Below, in pieces: positions 47,104-56,983 of a stretch of DNA of 64,000 nt (position 1 is its first letter; every line of letters begins with the position of its first letter). The position numbers and the translations under genes are program-made. Location of the stretch: NCBI GenBank assembly GCA_018061965.1, contig JAGOTG010000003.1, positions 108,009 through 172,008 on the forward strand. Reading direction: 5' to 3'. The notes beneath the pieces were generated by a model. It saw only the letters and a list, made by a program, of their open reading frames with translations. It was not told where the DNA came from and did not search any database. The DNA is from Legionellaceae bacterium (GTDB lineage Bacteria > Pseudomonadota > Gammaproteobacteria > Legionellales > Legionellaceae).

Positions 47104-47324
47104 AATCCGAAGGCTAGAGTCTGGGTTGGTAATTCAGACGCCTAGTGAATCTATTAAAAATTAAGTCTTATCTGTGTTTTTATAGTACATGATGAAAAAC
47201 GGTTAATTTTGGTCTTGATTATTCAATTTAGGCAATACAGTGCTAATGAGCGTCCTCTCATTTTTATGTGGATTTTTGTTCACAATCAGATTATAGTGTT
47301 CTTTTTATGAAACAAAATTGATTT

Positions 47325-48356
47325 ATGTCTATTCCTCTGGTTTTGCCAATAAACGATGTTGAGAATTATGCTAATTATTCCTTAGATGAGCTAATAGGGG
47401 AGTTTCAACGCTTAGATGAGGCGCTAGATCATTATGAACACGAAGTAAAAAAATTAATTATTTTACAAACAATCGAAAACCAACTTAATCGCCAATTTTG
47501 CTATGATGCACCCAACGTACGCATAGATGACCCAAAATACTCTAATTATCAACAAACTTTTATAAAATTTTCTTATCAATTTTGTATGGTGTTTGGCTTT
47601 TTTGAGAAGGCTGCCGGTAGTTATTTATTTGGGTCTAATTTGTTTGCAGAGATTCCTGGGATTGATCCGCTTTCTTTGTTTGTGCTCACTAGTATTTACA
47701 TTTTGATTGATGCGTTTTTGTTTTATGCTTTTGAGGTAACTTTGCTTAAAAAAGTTTTTGGAATTAGTGCTGATGAGAATCAGGCATGTATCTTGAATGA
47801 AATTTATAGCCAACAATTAAACGCTACTACAGCAATTAATCAGTTGTTACATGATAGAGCAACCATGGATTGGGAGCAGAAAACTTATAAACGTTATTGC
47901 CAAGGCATCATCGTATTTAATGACCATTTGATCAAGAAAAACAATCGCATGCAAGGTTATCAACCCTCAAATTTTCGGACCGGTTTGGAGTATGGGTTAA
48001 TTATCTTTGGTGGCATCACGAGTATTGCTGATGGGTTTTTTATGGCCAAAAATGCGTTATTACTGTTACGTCTGTCCTGGTTAAGCTCACCGTTTGGATG
48101 TTTGTTAGTAGTTGGGATGTTGGTGGCAGCGCTGGTATTTTATTACGCGATGAGCGTAAAAAACATGTCAAATTTGGTGTATCCTGATAGACAATCCTAT
48201 CATAATTTGAAGGATGGTTTGACATTGTTTGGTCAGAAATTTGGTAACAGATCTCCTTACCAGCCTAAACAATATAATGCAGCACATCTATTATTTCCGA
48301 CAGTTGTTGAGATGCAACCGCACGAAATCACCCGACGTAATTCATGTTCTTTTTAG
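47325..48356 (+). CDS. Unknown four-helix membrane protein
   Basis: This 343-residue protein has a charged, coiled N-terminal part (about 18-55, LDELIGEFQRLDEALDHYEHE) and four hydrophobic helices at about 82-104, 115-140, 221-248 and 256-277. A hydrophilic loop of ~80 residues lies between the pairs. It ends in EITRRNSCSF. No transporter or enzyme motif is seen. The paired-hairpin layout is common among Legionellales membrane-targeted effectors, but an inner-membrane protein is equally possible. Confidence 0.6.
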   Translation: MSIPLVLPINDVENYANYSLDELIGEFQRLDEALDHYEHEVKKLIILQTIENQLNRQFCYDAPNVRIDDPKYSNYQQTFIKFSYQFCMVFGFFEKAAGSYLFGSNLFAEIPGIDPLSLFVLTSIYILIDAFLFYAFEVTLLKKVFGISADENQACILNEIYSQQLNATTAINQLLHDRATMDWEQKTYKRYCQGIIVFNDHLIKKNNRMQGYQPSNFRTGLEYGLIIFGGITSIADGFFMAKNALLLLRLSWLSSPFGCLLVVGMLVAALVFYYAMSVKNMSNLVYPDRQSYHNLKDGLTLFGQKFGNRSPYQPKQYNAAHLLFPTVVEMQPHEITRRNSCSF

Positions 48357-48452
48357 TGCATTTGAACGCGCGCGCAGGGAACCTGAGTAGTTACAAACAC
48401 CCTGTTTGATGATAAAATATTGATCTAGCTGACAGTATAAAAGGCTTTTTTG

Positions 48453-49433
48453 ATGCGCTATATTTTACCTACCTTATTTCTCTTTTTGCAGTCAGCGAGC
48501 ATTTGTGCTTTGTCTACCTATAATTTTCCTGCCGCGTTTGATTTGAAGCAAACTTTTTGTTCTGACAGCAAATATTGCATGAAAATGACTGAAAAAGGTA
48601 AAAAAATAGGTTTTTTACAGCTCGCGGAAGATCGACCGAATTTATTTTATTTTTTTGATGAAAATAATGAAAAACAATTATCTATAAAAGTAATTCATAC
48701 TAAAATTCACCCTAAAGATTGTACCGTGCATTATTGTCCTATTTTTTATGATTTTGATATTTATGAAAAAAAAAACCATTTAGTAGCAAAATTGGAGTTC
48801 TCGTATGATGTGATGCAATCTTCGTTTAACGAGTTGAAACTGTATACAAAAGATAGAAGGTATCTATTAATTCTCGGAGCGCATACGGATGGTAGGGCTG
48901 GAACGGAAACTTATTTATATGATGGCATTAGTCCTGAACATAAATTAGCTCTTATTTCACGCCCCTTATTCACATATAGTTTAGATTCACAAATAACGAT
49001 TTTAGATCGATCTCGTCTATTTTTTATACTCGATCCCAATGTCTTTTCAGCTGCATTGGCCTTGTATTGTAATACATCATTATTTCGTGCCAATCTTAAT
49101 CCAGCCGCTGAATATCTCATCTCCGCTGAGACCTTAAATAATTTGCGGCAAAAATTACAAGAAACCGCAGAAGCACAAGGTTTATTGGACAATCTTCATA
49201 CTCATATCGATACTCATGAGATCAAAGCTGCAGGTAAAGATTTAAATCGGCGTTATCAGGAAGAATATGGTGATTTTTGGGATTCTGACAGCCTATTTAA
49301 TAAAGAAAAGAAATTGCAGCAGTTGTTTGAGATTGGTATTGATTTGCTTGCCTCACATTCCCAGAGTGCTGAAGAAGATCAAGCATTGCTGCAATTTTTG
49401 ATTAGTCAGTTGTATATCAATCAGCCAGAGTAA
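48453..49433 (+). CDS. Unknown secreted protein
   Basis: This 326-residue protein has a signal peptide (MRYILPTLFLFLQSASICA). Two close cysteine pairs in the first third (CSDSKYC and DCTVHYC) suggest disulfides. The first 200 residues are probably beta-rich; the last 100 are helical and charged. The ATG at 48453 is preferred over the TTG at 48450. No family recognised. It is codirectional with neighbours at 47325 and 49544 but separated by ~100 bases on each side. Confidence 0.6.
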   Translation: MRYILPTLFLFLQSASICALSTYNFPAAFDLKQTFCSDSKYCMKMTEKGKKIGFLQLAEDRPNLFYFFDENNEKQLSIKVIHTKIHPKDCTVHYCPIFYDFDIYEKKNHLVAKLEFSYDVMQSSFNELKLYTKDRRYLLILGAHTDGRAGTETYLYDGISPEHKLALISRPLFTYSLDSQITILDRSRLFFILDPNVFSAALALYCNTSLFRANLNPAAEYLISAETLNNLRQKLQETAEAQGLLDNLHTHIDTHEIKAAGKDLNRRYQEEYGDFWDSDSLFNKEKKLQQLFEIGIDLLASHSQSAEEDQALLQFLISQLYINQPE

Positions 49434-49543
49434 AATTGTGATGAAAGCTGATGTTGTTTTAGATGCTAACAAGCCACCGATCCTCGAAATTGAGGCTCTG
49501 CTATAATTAAGGAACATGCCCTTATCAAGATGACAGCTAAATC

Positions 49544-51940
49544 ATGCACTCATTTTCATATGAACCAGAGATGGATTTAAAAAAATCGACTCATTTGCGC
49601 GCAGAAGCTTTTGTTCAAGGGACAAAATTTGTACTTAAGCAACAAAATAAGCTTACCGATGAGGTCGTATCGCGTATTGATGCTCTATTGGTCGAAACTA
49701 AGAGGATCATTGCGCAGGAAAAGGTTGAGATTCCTCACTATAGCAGGATAGTGAATCAATTAATAAAAAACCTGTCAAAAATAAGCGGGTTAAGAGAAAA
49801 GGATATTGCATTAGGGGAGGCTTATTGGGCATGGCAAATTTATGAGCGGCCTATAAGAAATGCTGAAATTGAACTGACTACACAAAACTTATCTGTGTCT
49901 GTGCATATAGCTGAGTCGGTGATTAATCCTCAATTAACTCAGGCCCAAAAAGAGGTGCTAATTGAGATTCATAACAGACCATCTCCCCCTTGGGTTAAGT
50001 CACTTACCGACTGGGAACAACGATATTTAAAAACAGTTATTCCTCCAAAAATAATAGGGGACTGGTCAGGCTACGAAAAAGTATTGCCTGCAACGTTGCG
50101 ACGAATTCCTGGATTATCAAATGCGACCCAAAGACTATTTGTTTTTTCCGATTCTAAAGGTAAGACGATTAAAAAGCGAGGCTATCGACAAGGCGTGCCC
50201 ACTGCGTATGCTATGCCTTCTAGTCATTATCAGACAAGTGCGGAAGAAAATATCAGACAAATGCTTGAGGCTATCAAATCCAATGTGAAAATGGATTTTC
50301 AGGCCTATTGGGACCTACCCCAGAACTCTCGGCTTCAATCACCCGTATTGTTATTAGGGTTATTGACTCACAAAGAACATGGAAATGCTCTCCAAAAGCT
50401 AATAGATACTGAAATACTGTATTCTGGCGTCACACTGAGTGGTGAGGAAAATAATACGCAACGCACTCAAGATAAAAGCACCGCTATTCACAGCCTGCAA
50501 AATAGTTATCAGGACATCAGATTGCTTGATCTTAATATTGGTGTGAATATAGGCCGAGGATGGGTGACCGGTGTGCCTGTAGATAGTTTCATTGCTGATG
50601 CTGAAGGAATACTGGCCGCGATTAGGGATGAAAAGAAACCGCTTTCTCCATTTTTAGAAACGCGTGCTACAGAGGCAGAATCAGCTATTTCTGCGCTAAA
50701 AATTCATAATGGCAGACCCTTGCAATCTGGCCGTAATAAAGACTTGTTTAGTGCGGCTCTTTGTCATTACGTGACTGAAAAACTAGGTGGTTCGGTTATT
50801 ACAAATTGTAAAAGCGCTAAAGATCGAACCGGGTTAGAAATCATTATGGCGGATGCTATTGATATCTATGTCCGAATTTATGGTGAATGTCCTCAATATG
50901 ATGAAAATGATACTACTAAAAGAAAGCAATTTCTTGATATTTTTAAAGCCATTTTTGACAGTCAGCATCATCAATTAATTGCTAACGATAATAGTCCTGG
51001 AAGTCAGGGCATTAAAGATGAAGGGATGCTAGATGAGGATATTATTGAAAGCCTCGGACAAACATACAGTCTTGGTAAAAAAATTGCTGATCTCAACAAA
51101 CCAAAATCATTTTTTCAAAAAAATAGTAAAATTATTTTTAGATCACTGCTGTTTTTAGGAACTATCGCGAGTATTGGGTTGATTGCCTCTGGGGTATTTG
51201 CACCTTTGGGTCTTATTTTAGGTATTGTCTTATCCTATGCGGCTTCTTTGGGTGCGTATGGTGTGTATGCTGCTTATGATGCTCGTCAAGCTGCTGTGGC
51301 GGTAAAGCAATATGATGATTTGTCGCACGAAGAAGATAGCAATCCATTGTTGTTTTCGCGTGAGGAGAATAACGGCGAGGAAGAAAAACATGAAGATATT
51401 GATCAAAAAACTAGAGTTCCTGAAGGGGACGCCAAGGGTGTTTTGAGGAGGAATACCCGCTCTTATGGCGTAGATTCCAGGTCGAAAAAACACCCTGAAT
51501 TTTGTGATTTGCTTCCAACTGATAATGCCATGCTACTTGACTCCGATTTTCAATCATACTCGCAACGTACTATAGGCGAAGTCAAAAGCGTCATGCGCGA
51601 CGTGGCGGTAGATCTCAATGAAAACGCAGGTGAGAATAGGTACAAATCTAAATATAATGCGTTCGAGGAGACAGTTCAAATCCTAGAAAAAACAACAACG
51701 GATGTAGTCGTCATGGAGGCTTCTACAGAGAGAGTTGCCATGTATAAACCTTTGTTGCAAGCTGACATTGAACTTCAAGACAAAGCTATATTATTTTTAA
51801 AGGCGCTAGGCATCCCACCGACGGATGGTAAAGAAAGGATTAAAATCCGGGGCGGTCACCACGATTTGCGTCAGGCCATTCGCGCTCAGTTTCAGGCGTA
51901 CCTTGATAATCCCCAATCCTCAATTCAGAAGCGGTTTTAA
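49544..51940 (+). CDS. Putative CX5R phosphoinositide phosphatase, SidF/SopB-like effector candidate
   Basis: This 798-residue protein holds the signature C422-K-S-A-K-D-R428-T-G, the catalytic P-loop of the SopB/IpgD, SidF and inositol-polyphosphate 4-phosphatase group, with the two lysines typical of lipid-phosphate specificity. Upstream of it, LLDLNIGVNIGRGW resembles conserved sequence of that fold. Two hydrophobic helices follow at about 529-580, then a ~200-residue acidic/polar tail, an order also known for Legionella SidF. The expected reaction is removal of a phosphate from host phosphoinositides. There is no signal peptide. Delivery to a host is inferred. Whole-protein similarity was not tested. 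Confidence 0.7.
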   Translation: MHSFSYEPEMDLKKSTHLRAEAFVQGTKFVLKQQNKLTDEVVSRIDALLVETKRIIAQEKVEIPHYSRIVNQLIKNLSKISGLREKDIALGEAYWAWQIYERPIRNAEIELTTQNLSVSVHIAESVINPQLTQAQKEVLIEIHNRPSPPWVKSLTDWEQRYLKTVIPPKIIGDWSGYEKVLPATLRRIPGLSNATQRLFVFSDSKGKTIKKRGYRQGVPTAYAMPSSHYQTSAEENIRQMLEAIKSNVKMDFQAYWDLPQNSRLQSPVLLLGLLTHKEHGNALQKLIDTEILYSGVTLSGEENNTQRTQDKSTAIHSLQNSYQDIRLLDLNIGVNIGRGWVTGVPVDSFIADAEGILAAIRDEKKPLSPFLETRATEAESAISALKIHNGRPLQSGRNKDLFSAALCHYVTEKLGGSVITNCKSAKDRTGLEIIMADAIDIYVRIYGECPQYDENDTTKRKQFLDIFKAIFDSQHHQLIANDNSPGSQGIKDEGMLDEDIIESLGQTYSLGKKIADLNKPKSFFQKNSKIIFRSLLFLGTIASIGLIASGVFAPLGLILGIVLSYAASLGAYGVYAAYDARQAAVAVKQYDDLSHEEDSNPLLFSREENNGEEEKHEDIDQKTRVPEGDAKGVLRRNTRSYGVDSRSKKHPEFCDLLPTDNAMLLDSDFQSYSQRTIGEVKSVMRDVAVDLNENAGENRYKSKYNAFEETVQILEKTTTDVVVMEASTERVAMYKPLLQADIELQDKAILFLKALGIPPTDGKERIKIRGGHHDLRQAIRAQFQAYLDNPQSSIQKRF

Positions 51941-52019
51941 TGTCTCTGTTGACAGGGCTCAAAAAAACCTCTAAATTGCATCGTACTAATACGTTATAAC
52001 GTTATGGTGAGATAATAGT

Positions 52020-53282
52020 ATGCAAAAAAAACAATCTAAATCAGAGTTGGGTCTGCTGGCTTTGGTGATGATGGCCATTATTTCCGTGGATAGTTTGAGA
52101 AATTTACCGATTGCTGCACAATTTGGCGCATCGCTTGTGACTTTTTATGCAGTGGCGGGTCTAGGTTTCTTTTTACCATTGGCTTGGGTCACGACTAAGC
52201 TGGCCACTCATTACCCCAAAACAGGGGGCTCCTATATTTGGATTCGCGAAGCATTTGGCCACAACTGGGGGCATTTTGCGATTTGTTTGCAGTGGTTGTA
52301 TAACATGATTTGGTATCCTACCATTTTTGCTTTTATTACGGCGACGGTTGCAGTATTGCTTGGGCACCATTTAGACCAAAGCAAATGGTTCGTGTTTGTG
52401 CTCAGTCTCGTGTTATTTTGGTTCTTGAGTTGGATTCACAGTTTTGGACTACGGTTTAGCAAATGGGTGAATATTGGGAGCGCGGTCGTCGGTACTTTAT
52501 TACCCATGGGAATTATCATTTGCTTGGCTGGATACTGGATATTAGAAGGTAAACCGATTGCAACACCTATGAGTCACTGGCAAAACTGGATTCCAACTTT
52601 CCACGATATGAAGAATATTGGATTTTTTTCGAATGTGTTATTTAGTCTTTTAGGCTTAGAGGTGATTGCGGTTTATGCAGGGTCTGTGGTCAAACCAAAA
52701 ACGACGTACCCCAAAGCATTGGCCATCGCTGCGGTGTTGATTTTATTGACGCTCCTAGGCAGTTCATTGGCTTTGTGCGTCATTATGCCGGTTGAAAAGA
52801 TCGCGGTAATTACGGGGTTGGTGGATGTATTGCAAATCTTCTTTGCGGCTTTTCATCTGCAGAATATGACCTTTTTAATCGGTTTTTGTATCATTATTGG
52901 TGGATTGGGTATTGCTTCTTCTTGGATGTTGGGGTTGGCCAAAAGCTTGCATATTTCTTTGTCTTCGATGTCAATGACACCGCAATGGATGCAAAAATTG
53001 AATCGGAACCAAGTCCCTACGGGTATTTTGTGGCTGCAAGGCGGCGTATACACAGTACTGCTTTGTGCCTTTCTATTTTTCCCTAGTTTGAATCGTTCTT
53101 ATTGGATTCTATCGGCAGCTACTGCGCAATTTGCCTTGTTGTACTATATTATTTTATTTTGTGCTGCGATGAAATTGCTACGTGCTCAATCTAAAACGGT
53201 ACTGAATATTGCTTTTCCAGTGCTGGCAATGGTGATGTGCGGGATCGGCCTGGCTGCAGGGTTTATACCACCCGAACTGTGA
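52020..53282 (+). CDS. APC-superfamily amino-acid permease
   Basis: This 420-residue integral membrane protein has about 12 hydrophobic helices. The first unwound helix region (NLPIAAQFGASLVTFYAV) and YPKTGGSYIWIREAFGHNWGHFA are typical of the glutamate/GABA-antiporter-like branch of the APC family. The substrate is not predictable. The stop codon shares its last base with the MITE-like element that follows, and the ABC exporter gene is convergent. Confidence 0.85.
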   Translation: MQKKQSKSELGLLALVMMAIISVDSLRNLPIAAQFGASLVTFYAVAGLGFFLPLAWVTTKLATHYPKTGGSYIWIREAFGHNWGHFAICLQWLYNMIWYPTIFAFITATVAVLLGHHLDQSKWFVFVLSLVLFWFLSWIHSFGLRFSKWVNIGSAVVGTLLPMGIIICLAGYWILEGKPIATPMSHWQNWIPTFHDMKNIGFFSNVLFSLLGLEVIAVYAGSVVKPKTTYPKALAIAAVLILLTLLGSSLALCVIMPVEKIAVITGLVDVLQIFFAAFHLQNMTFLIGFCIIIGGLGIASSWMLGLAKSLHISLSSMSMTPQWMQKLNRNQVPTGILWLQGGVYTVLLCAFLFFPSLNRSYWILSAATAQFALLYYIILFCAAMKLLRAQSKTVLNIAFPVLAMVMCGIGLAAGFIPPEL

Positions 53283-53357
53283 CAGGACTTACGCCAAACC
53301 CTGATCTCTTCGTTAAAGACTCAATCCGCTCGACCTATGAGTTTTGCGTAAGTCCTG
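53282..53357. mobile_element. MITE-like element, copy 2 (short)
   Basis: This 76-base unit has CAGGACTTACGCCAAAC on the left and the reverse complement of CAGGACTTACGCAAAAC on the right (one mismatch). The inside keeps GATCTCTTCGTTAAAGACT and AATCCGCTCGACCT, both found in the 125-base copy at 12315, so one is a deletion form of the other. It lies between convergent genes, beginning at the last base of the permease stop and ending 6 bases from the next gene. Confidence 0.75.
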
Positions 53358-53362
53358 AGTGA

Positions 53363-55156
53363 TTAAGACAGCAAAACTGCTTCAGACGGACCGTCTAGGT
53401 CAGGATATTGTGTTTGCTCAAGGACGGGCAATGCTAACACAATCACCTCATCATGAAACTGATGCAAACTGCTCCGATGTCCCACACTAATAATCGTAGT
53501 CTGAGGTAAAGCATTCCGAATGGTCGCGTACACGAGGGCTTCTTTGGCCTCATCTAACGCAGAGGTGGCTTCATCCATAAAGATGATATTGGGTTTGTGC
53601 AGTAATATACGTCCAAATGAGAGGAGTTGTTGTTCTCCGAGTGATAGGATCTGCGACCAGTTAGTGGCAGTGCTCAATTGGGTGAGATATTTGTCTAATA
53701 GACATTGCTGCAAAATAGACTTTAATTGTGTATCCGAAAAAGTATTAGGGTTGGGGTACGCTAAGATGTCCTGCAATGATCCGGATGGCAAATATGGTTT
53801 TTGGGGTAAGAACAGGACTAAGGCATCTTGATGAATGCGAATCAGACCTGAACCGTAATACCACGCACCTGCAATAGCTCGGAATAAAGTGCTTTTTCCC
53901 AGTCCAGAAGGACCGCAGATGAGGTAAGATTTACCTTGCTCAAAGGTTAAATTCATACCATTTAATAGAATGGCACCCTGTGGAGAGGTGATCTGTAAAT
54001 TTTGGATTTCGACTGCAAAATCTGTGGTTTTTTCTAATATAATCGCGGTTTTTTGTTTGTTTTCTTGTAAATTCTGCATGGTTTGGTTCAATTCAGTCAG
54101 ACGATGCACGACTGCTCGCCATTGGGTTAATAGATAAAATGAATTAATAAATACAGAAAATGCCGAGATGACATTGCCAAATGCCCCTGCGATTTGCATC
54201 AGACCGCCCAATTGGGTCTTTTTAGCCAAATAGAGTGGGAGAGCGAATAAAATCCCGATGATACTGGCAAGAATATTATAGCCGTTAGTAAAAAAGGCCA
54301 AGTTTTTTTGTAACGAGCTGATGGAGATAAAATTGTTATAAATGTGCTGAAATAAGTGATCCAATTTGTTTTTCTCTGCTTCTTCTCCACCGATGATAGC
54401 AATTTGCTCACCATTTTCACGCAATCTGATTAAACCGTAACGGAAATTGGCGTTGCACTGCTGCTGCTGATAATCCAAGCCCGAGAGCTTTCTACCCATT
54501 TTTCCAATGATATAGGTGCCTAGGACTGCAAAAAGAAAAGCAGCCCAGCATAAATAACCTGGAATATTGAGTGTTAGCGAGCCTACGCTAAATTCAAACG
54601 AACCGGATAACGACCATAACACGTACCCAAACGAACCGAGGGTCAAAACAGATTGGAAGAGCCCAAAGAACAAGCTGAGCGTACTGCTTGCGAATTGTTG
54701 GAGATCCTCACTAACGCGCTGATCCGGATTATCGATACCTGAGTCAGTAATTTGCATATGATAATAATTATGATGCGACAACCAATTTTTTTGAAAATGT
54801 TCGGTTAACCAGCGTTGCCATAAGATCGTAATGCGCATACTAAAATAAGAACTATAACCATACACCAAAATGGCGACAGCTAGTAATAACGCAAAGCGGC
54901 CTAATGTATGGAGAATGGCTGCCTGATCGAACCGACCCAATGCATCATAAAAATCGCGGTTAAATTGATTAATGGCAACGGTGGACCAAACGCCAATTAA
55001 AATACAGCCAATATTTAAAACCAGCATGCCCAATGCTTTGTTTTTGTCTTTTGAAACCCAAAAAGGCTTAAATAATTGCCAAAAATCCTTAAAAAAAGGT
55101 TTGTTAAATTTTAGGATGGGCTGTTGTTGTTCGTGTGACGGCTGGTGAATGCTCAT
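53363..55156 (-). CDS. ABC exporter, fused permease-ATPase, YddA/SbmA-BacA-related
   Basis: This 597-residue half-transporter has a membrane domain (about 35-340) of the ABC_membrane_2 (ABCD/SbmA-like) type, with YFSMRITILWQRWLTEHFQKNW and DNPDQRVSEDLQQF. The ATPase domain has Walker A CGPSGLGKSTLFRAIAG, signature LSLGEQQLLSFGR, Walker B NIIFMDEATSALDE and switch His GHRSS. Relatives move peptides, B12 or acyl-CoA; the substrate here is unknown. In intracellular bacteria BacA-type proteins help tolerate host peptides. Confidence 0.88.
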   Translation of the reverse strand: MSIHQPSHEQQQPILKFNKPFFKDFWQLFKPFWVSKDKNKALGMLVLNIGCILIGVWSTVAINQFNRDFYDALGRFDQAAILHTLGRFALLLAVAILVYGYSSYFSMRITILWQRWLTEHFQKNWLSHHNYYHMQITDSGIDNPDQRVSEDLQQFASSTLSLFFGLFQSVLTLGSFGYVLWSLSGSFEFSVGSLTLNIPGYLCWAAFLFAVLGTYIIGKMGRKLSGLDYQQQQCNANFRYGLIRLRENGEQIAIIGGEEAEKNKLDHLFQHIYNNFISISSLQKNLAFFTNGYNILASIIGILFALPLYLAKKTQLGGLMQIAGAFGNVISAFSVFINSFYLLTQWRAVVHRLTELNQTMQNLQENKQKTAIILEKTTDFAVEIQNLQITSPQGAILLNGMNLTFEQGKSYLICGPSGLGKSTLFRAIAGAWYYGSGLIRIHQDALVLFLPQKPYLPSGSLQDILAYPNPNTFSDTQLKSILQQCLLDKYLTQLSTATNWSQILSLGEQQLLSFGRILLHKPNIIFMDEATSALDEAKEALVYATIRNALPQTTIISVGHRSSLHQFHDEVIVLALPVLEQTQYPDLDGPSEAVLLS

Positions 55157-55245
55157 AAAAATCCAATTCCGGATAGATCCTAGAGAATGATGGTAGCAGA
55201 TTATTGTACCCAGTTATGACACATGAAGCGATGATTTTTTGGTAG

Positions 55246-55268
55246 GTTAGGCCTTGGCCTAATGGCAG
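55246..55268. repeat. TTAGGCC palindrome repeat
   Basis: TTAGGCC-TT-GGCCTAA (55247-55262) with flank ATGGCAG. The same unit in reverse orientation lies at 63157-63179, and a related GTTGGGCC-AA-GGCCCAAC is at 63073-63090. It is a dispersed short REP-like palindrome in the gap ahead of 55364. Confidence 0.55.
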
Positions 55269-55363
55269 AAAGTTAAGGGATTTTTGCCTAAAGCATTATT
55301 GGATCATAAATAAGTCAACATGTACTATAATTAAAGTATAATCCAGTCCTTCGGATAGTAATC

Positions 55364-56893
55364 ATGTATAGTAAAAACATTGATTTTCACTCATTTATCA
55401 ACGACCTAACAAAATATATTAGGGAGAAAAATCTTGATATCACCGATACACCTATACTTGATATTTTAATAGAAAACCCTGATATGCAGCGCTTGATATC
55501 GATATGGTTACAGACCAAAAATGACTCGCAATTAAATTATTTGCTACTTCAAACAGTGGATAAGGTGAGCAAAATGCCTCCAGAAGAGCAAAATCAGGCA
55601 TTAAGTGGACTTTTAGAGCAAGCCAAGTTTTTAAATTCCAAGATACCCACTCCCAGTGATTTGGATATTGTATTAGAAAGCATGGGGGAAGCTGAAACTG
55701 AAACATGGGATGGATGGTCCGATTTTAACCTTCCTTTGGCGGAGCTCTCCCAGACTGATATGAAGAAACTGCAACATCATGTATTTTTCATTAATGCTGG
55801 GGTTTTCACTGCTAATGTGGTTGCAGGTATGAGCATTGCAGAAACAGCCGCTTTTGATGCCAGAGTTGATGCAATTATTAAGGACCATGCTGATTTTATC
55901 CTGCCAGATAGAGTTTTCTCCGATAAATTGGTGGCTCTTCTTAAATCAGATTTGATAATTCGTGAAATATTAGCCGGTGTTAAAGCAATCCAGCCTGTTG
56001 TAACTCCGCTTAAACGCCAGCGTTTGGGATCGGAGGAAGTTAATGAGGATTTATTGGCTCCGTCTTTTGTAACATCGATTGAACGTCAGGGTATGGATTC
56101 TGAGGATTTAACAGACAGTGCTGATGATTCTGCGGAAGTTTCTGCTGATTTATTGGCTCAATATTTGGGACTTGATAATGACGAAAGCACCGTTGATACG
56201 TATACCGATGACGACAGTCTTGACAGGGAAGATAGCACTGAAAATATATCCTCTATATCTGGCGCAACTACCGCCGAGGATCTGGATTTGGATATATCCC
56301 GAGAGAAACCTGCTTCTTCAACACTGACATTTTGGCAGAGCTTTAACATTGAAGCGCATGATCTCTATGAGTTGATTCGAATTGGGGAAATCAATCCTCA
56401 CGATATTCCTGATAGAGAGCTCACTGATAAGGAAACAGCAATCTATCTATTCATGAATAGATTAATGCATGATTTGAAACCCGGGTTACAGGATATGCAA
56501 AAAAAAGAAAGCGTAACGCCTGCTCGTCGCGAATCGATATCCCCTCAGTCTAGTTTAGGCTCTACAGTTACTTCGAATATCAGTTCTTATCGATCTAGCA
56601 ACAGCACCGCTTATGAATATCCTACTGTTGAACCAAGAAGATTTAACAAGAAAGATTCACGAGACAAATTTATTCCTGTCATCAAAGACACAACCCATAA
56701 TATAGATTACAAAGAACGCAATAGGAATCAACGTAAAATAGATTATGTGGGCAAAGAGGGAACCGGTATGCCGCGCTGGCATAGGGAATACAAAGAGCGT
56801 ATGCAACAAAGACAGAATCGTTCATCTGAAGCTGAGGACACAAAAGCTTCAAATTCACGCCCTAAACCCCCAACTAAATTTGGGAAATATTAG
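55364..56893 (+). CDS. Unknown protein with NLS-like and acidic regions, effector candidate
   Basis: This 509-residue soluble protein is helical to about residue 210, then has the basic cluster PLKRQR (K217-R220), resembling a nuclear-localisation signal. A long Asp/Glu/Ser/Thr-rich acidic segment follows (about 225-310; DDDSLDREDS). The C-terminal ~130 residues are low-complexity and basic (ERNRNQRKIDYVGKEG, RYK-like ends, RPKPPTKFGKY). There is no signal peptide and no enzyme motif. The acidic plus basic layout suggests binding to nucleic acid or chromatin-like partners, but this is inference. Confidence 0.6.
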   Translation: MYSKNIDFHSFINDLTKYIREKNLDITDTPILDILIENPDMQRLISIWLQTKNDSQLNYLLLQTVDKVSKMPPEEQNQALSGLLEQAKFLNSKIPTPSDLDIVLESMGEAETETWDGWSDFNLPLAELSQTDMKKLQHHVFFINAGVFTANVVAGMSIAETAAFDARVDAIIKDHADFILPDRVFSDKLVALLKSDLIIREILAGVKAIQPVVTPLKRQRLGSEEVNEDLLAPSFVTSIERQGMDSEDLTDSADDSAEVSADLLAQYLGLDNDESTVDTYTDDDSLDREDSTENISSISGATTAEDLDLDISREKPASSTLTFWQSFNIEAHDLYELIRIGEINPHDIPDRELTDKETAIYLFMNRLMHDLKPGLQDMQKKESVTPARRESISPQSSLGSTVTSNISSYRSSNSTAYEYPTVEPRRFNKKDSRDKFIPVIKDTTHNIDYKERNRNQRKIDYVGKEGTGMPRWHREYKERMQQRQNRSSEAEDTKASNSRPKPPTKFGKY

Positions 56894-56983
56894 AGCGCGT
56901 CATCAGTTAGGTTCATGGCTGCAAATGGAGTATGATTTGCTCAAGTTTTAGCTTTGCGAACCTAATTGATAACACGCCCTAAT

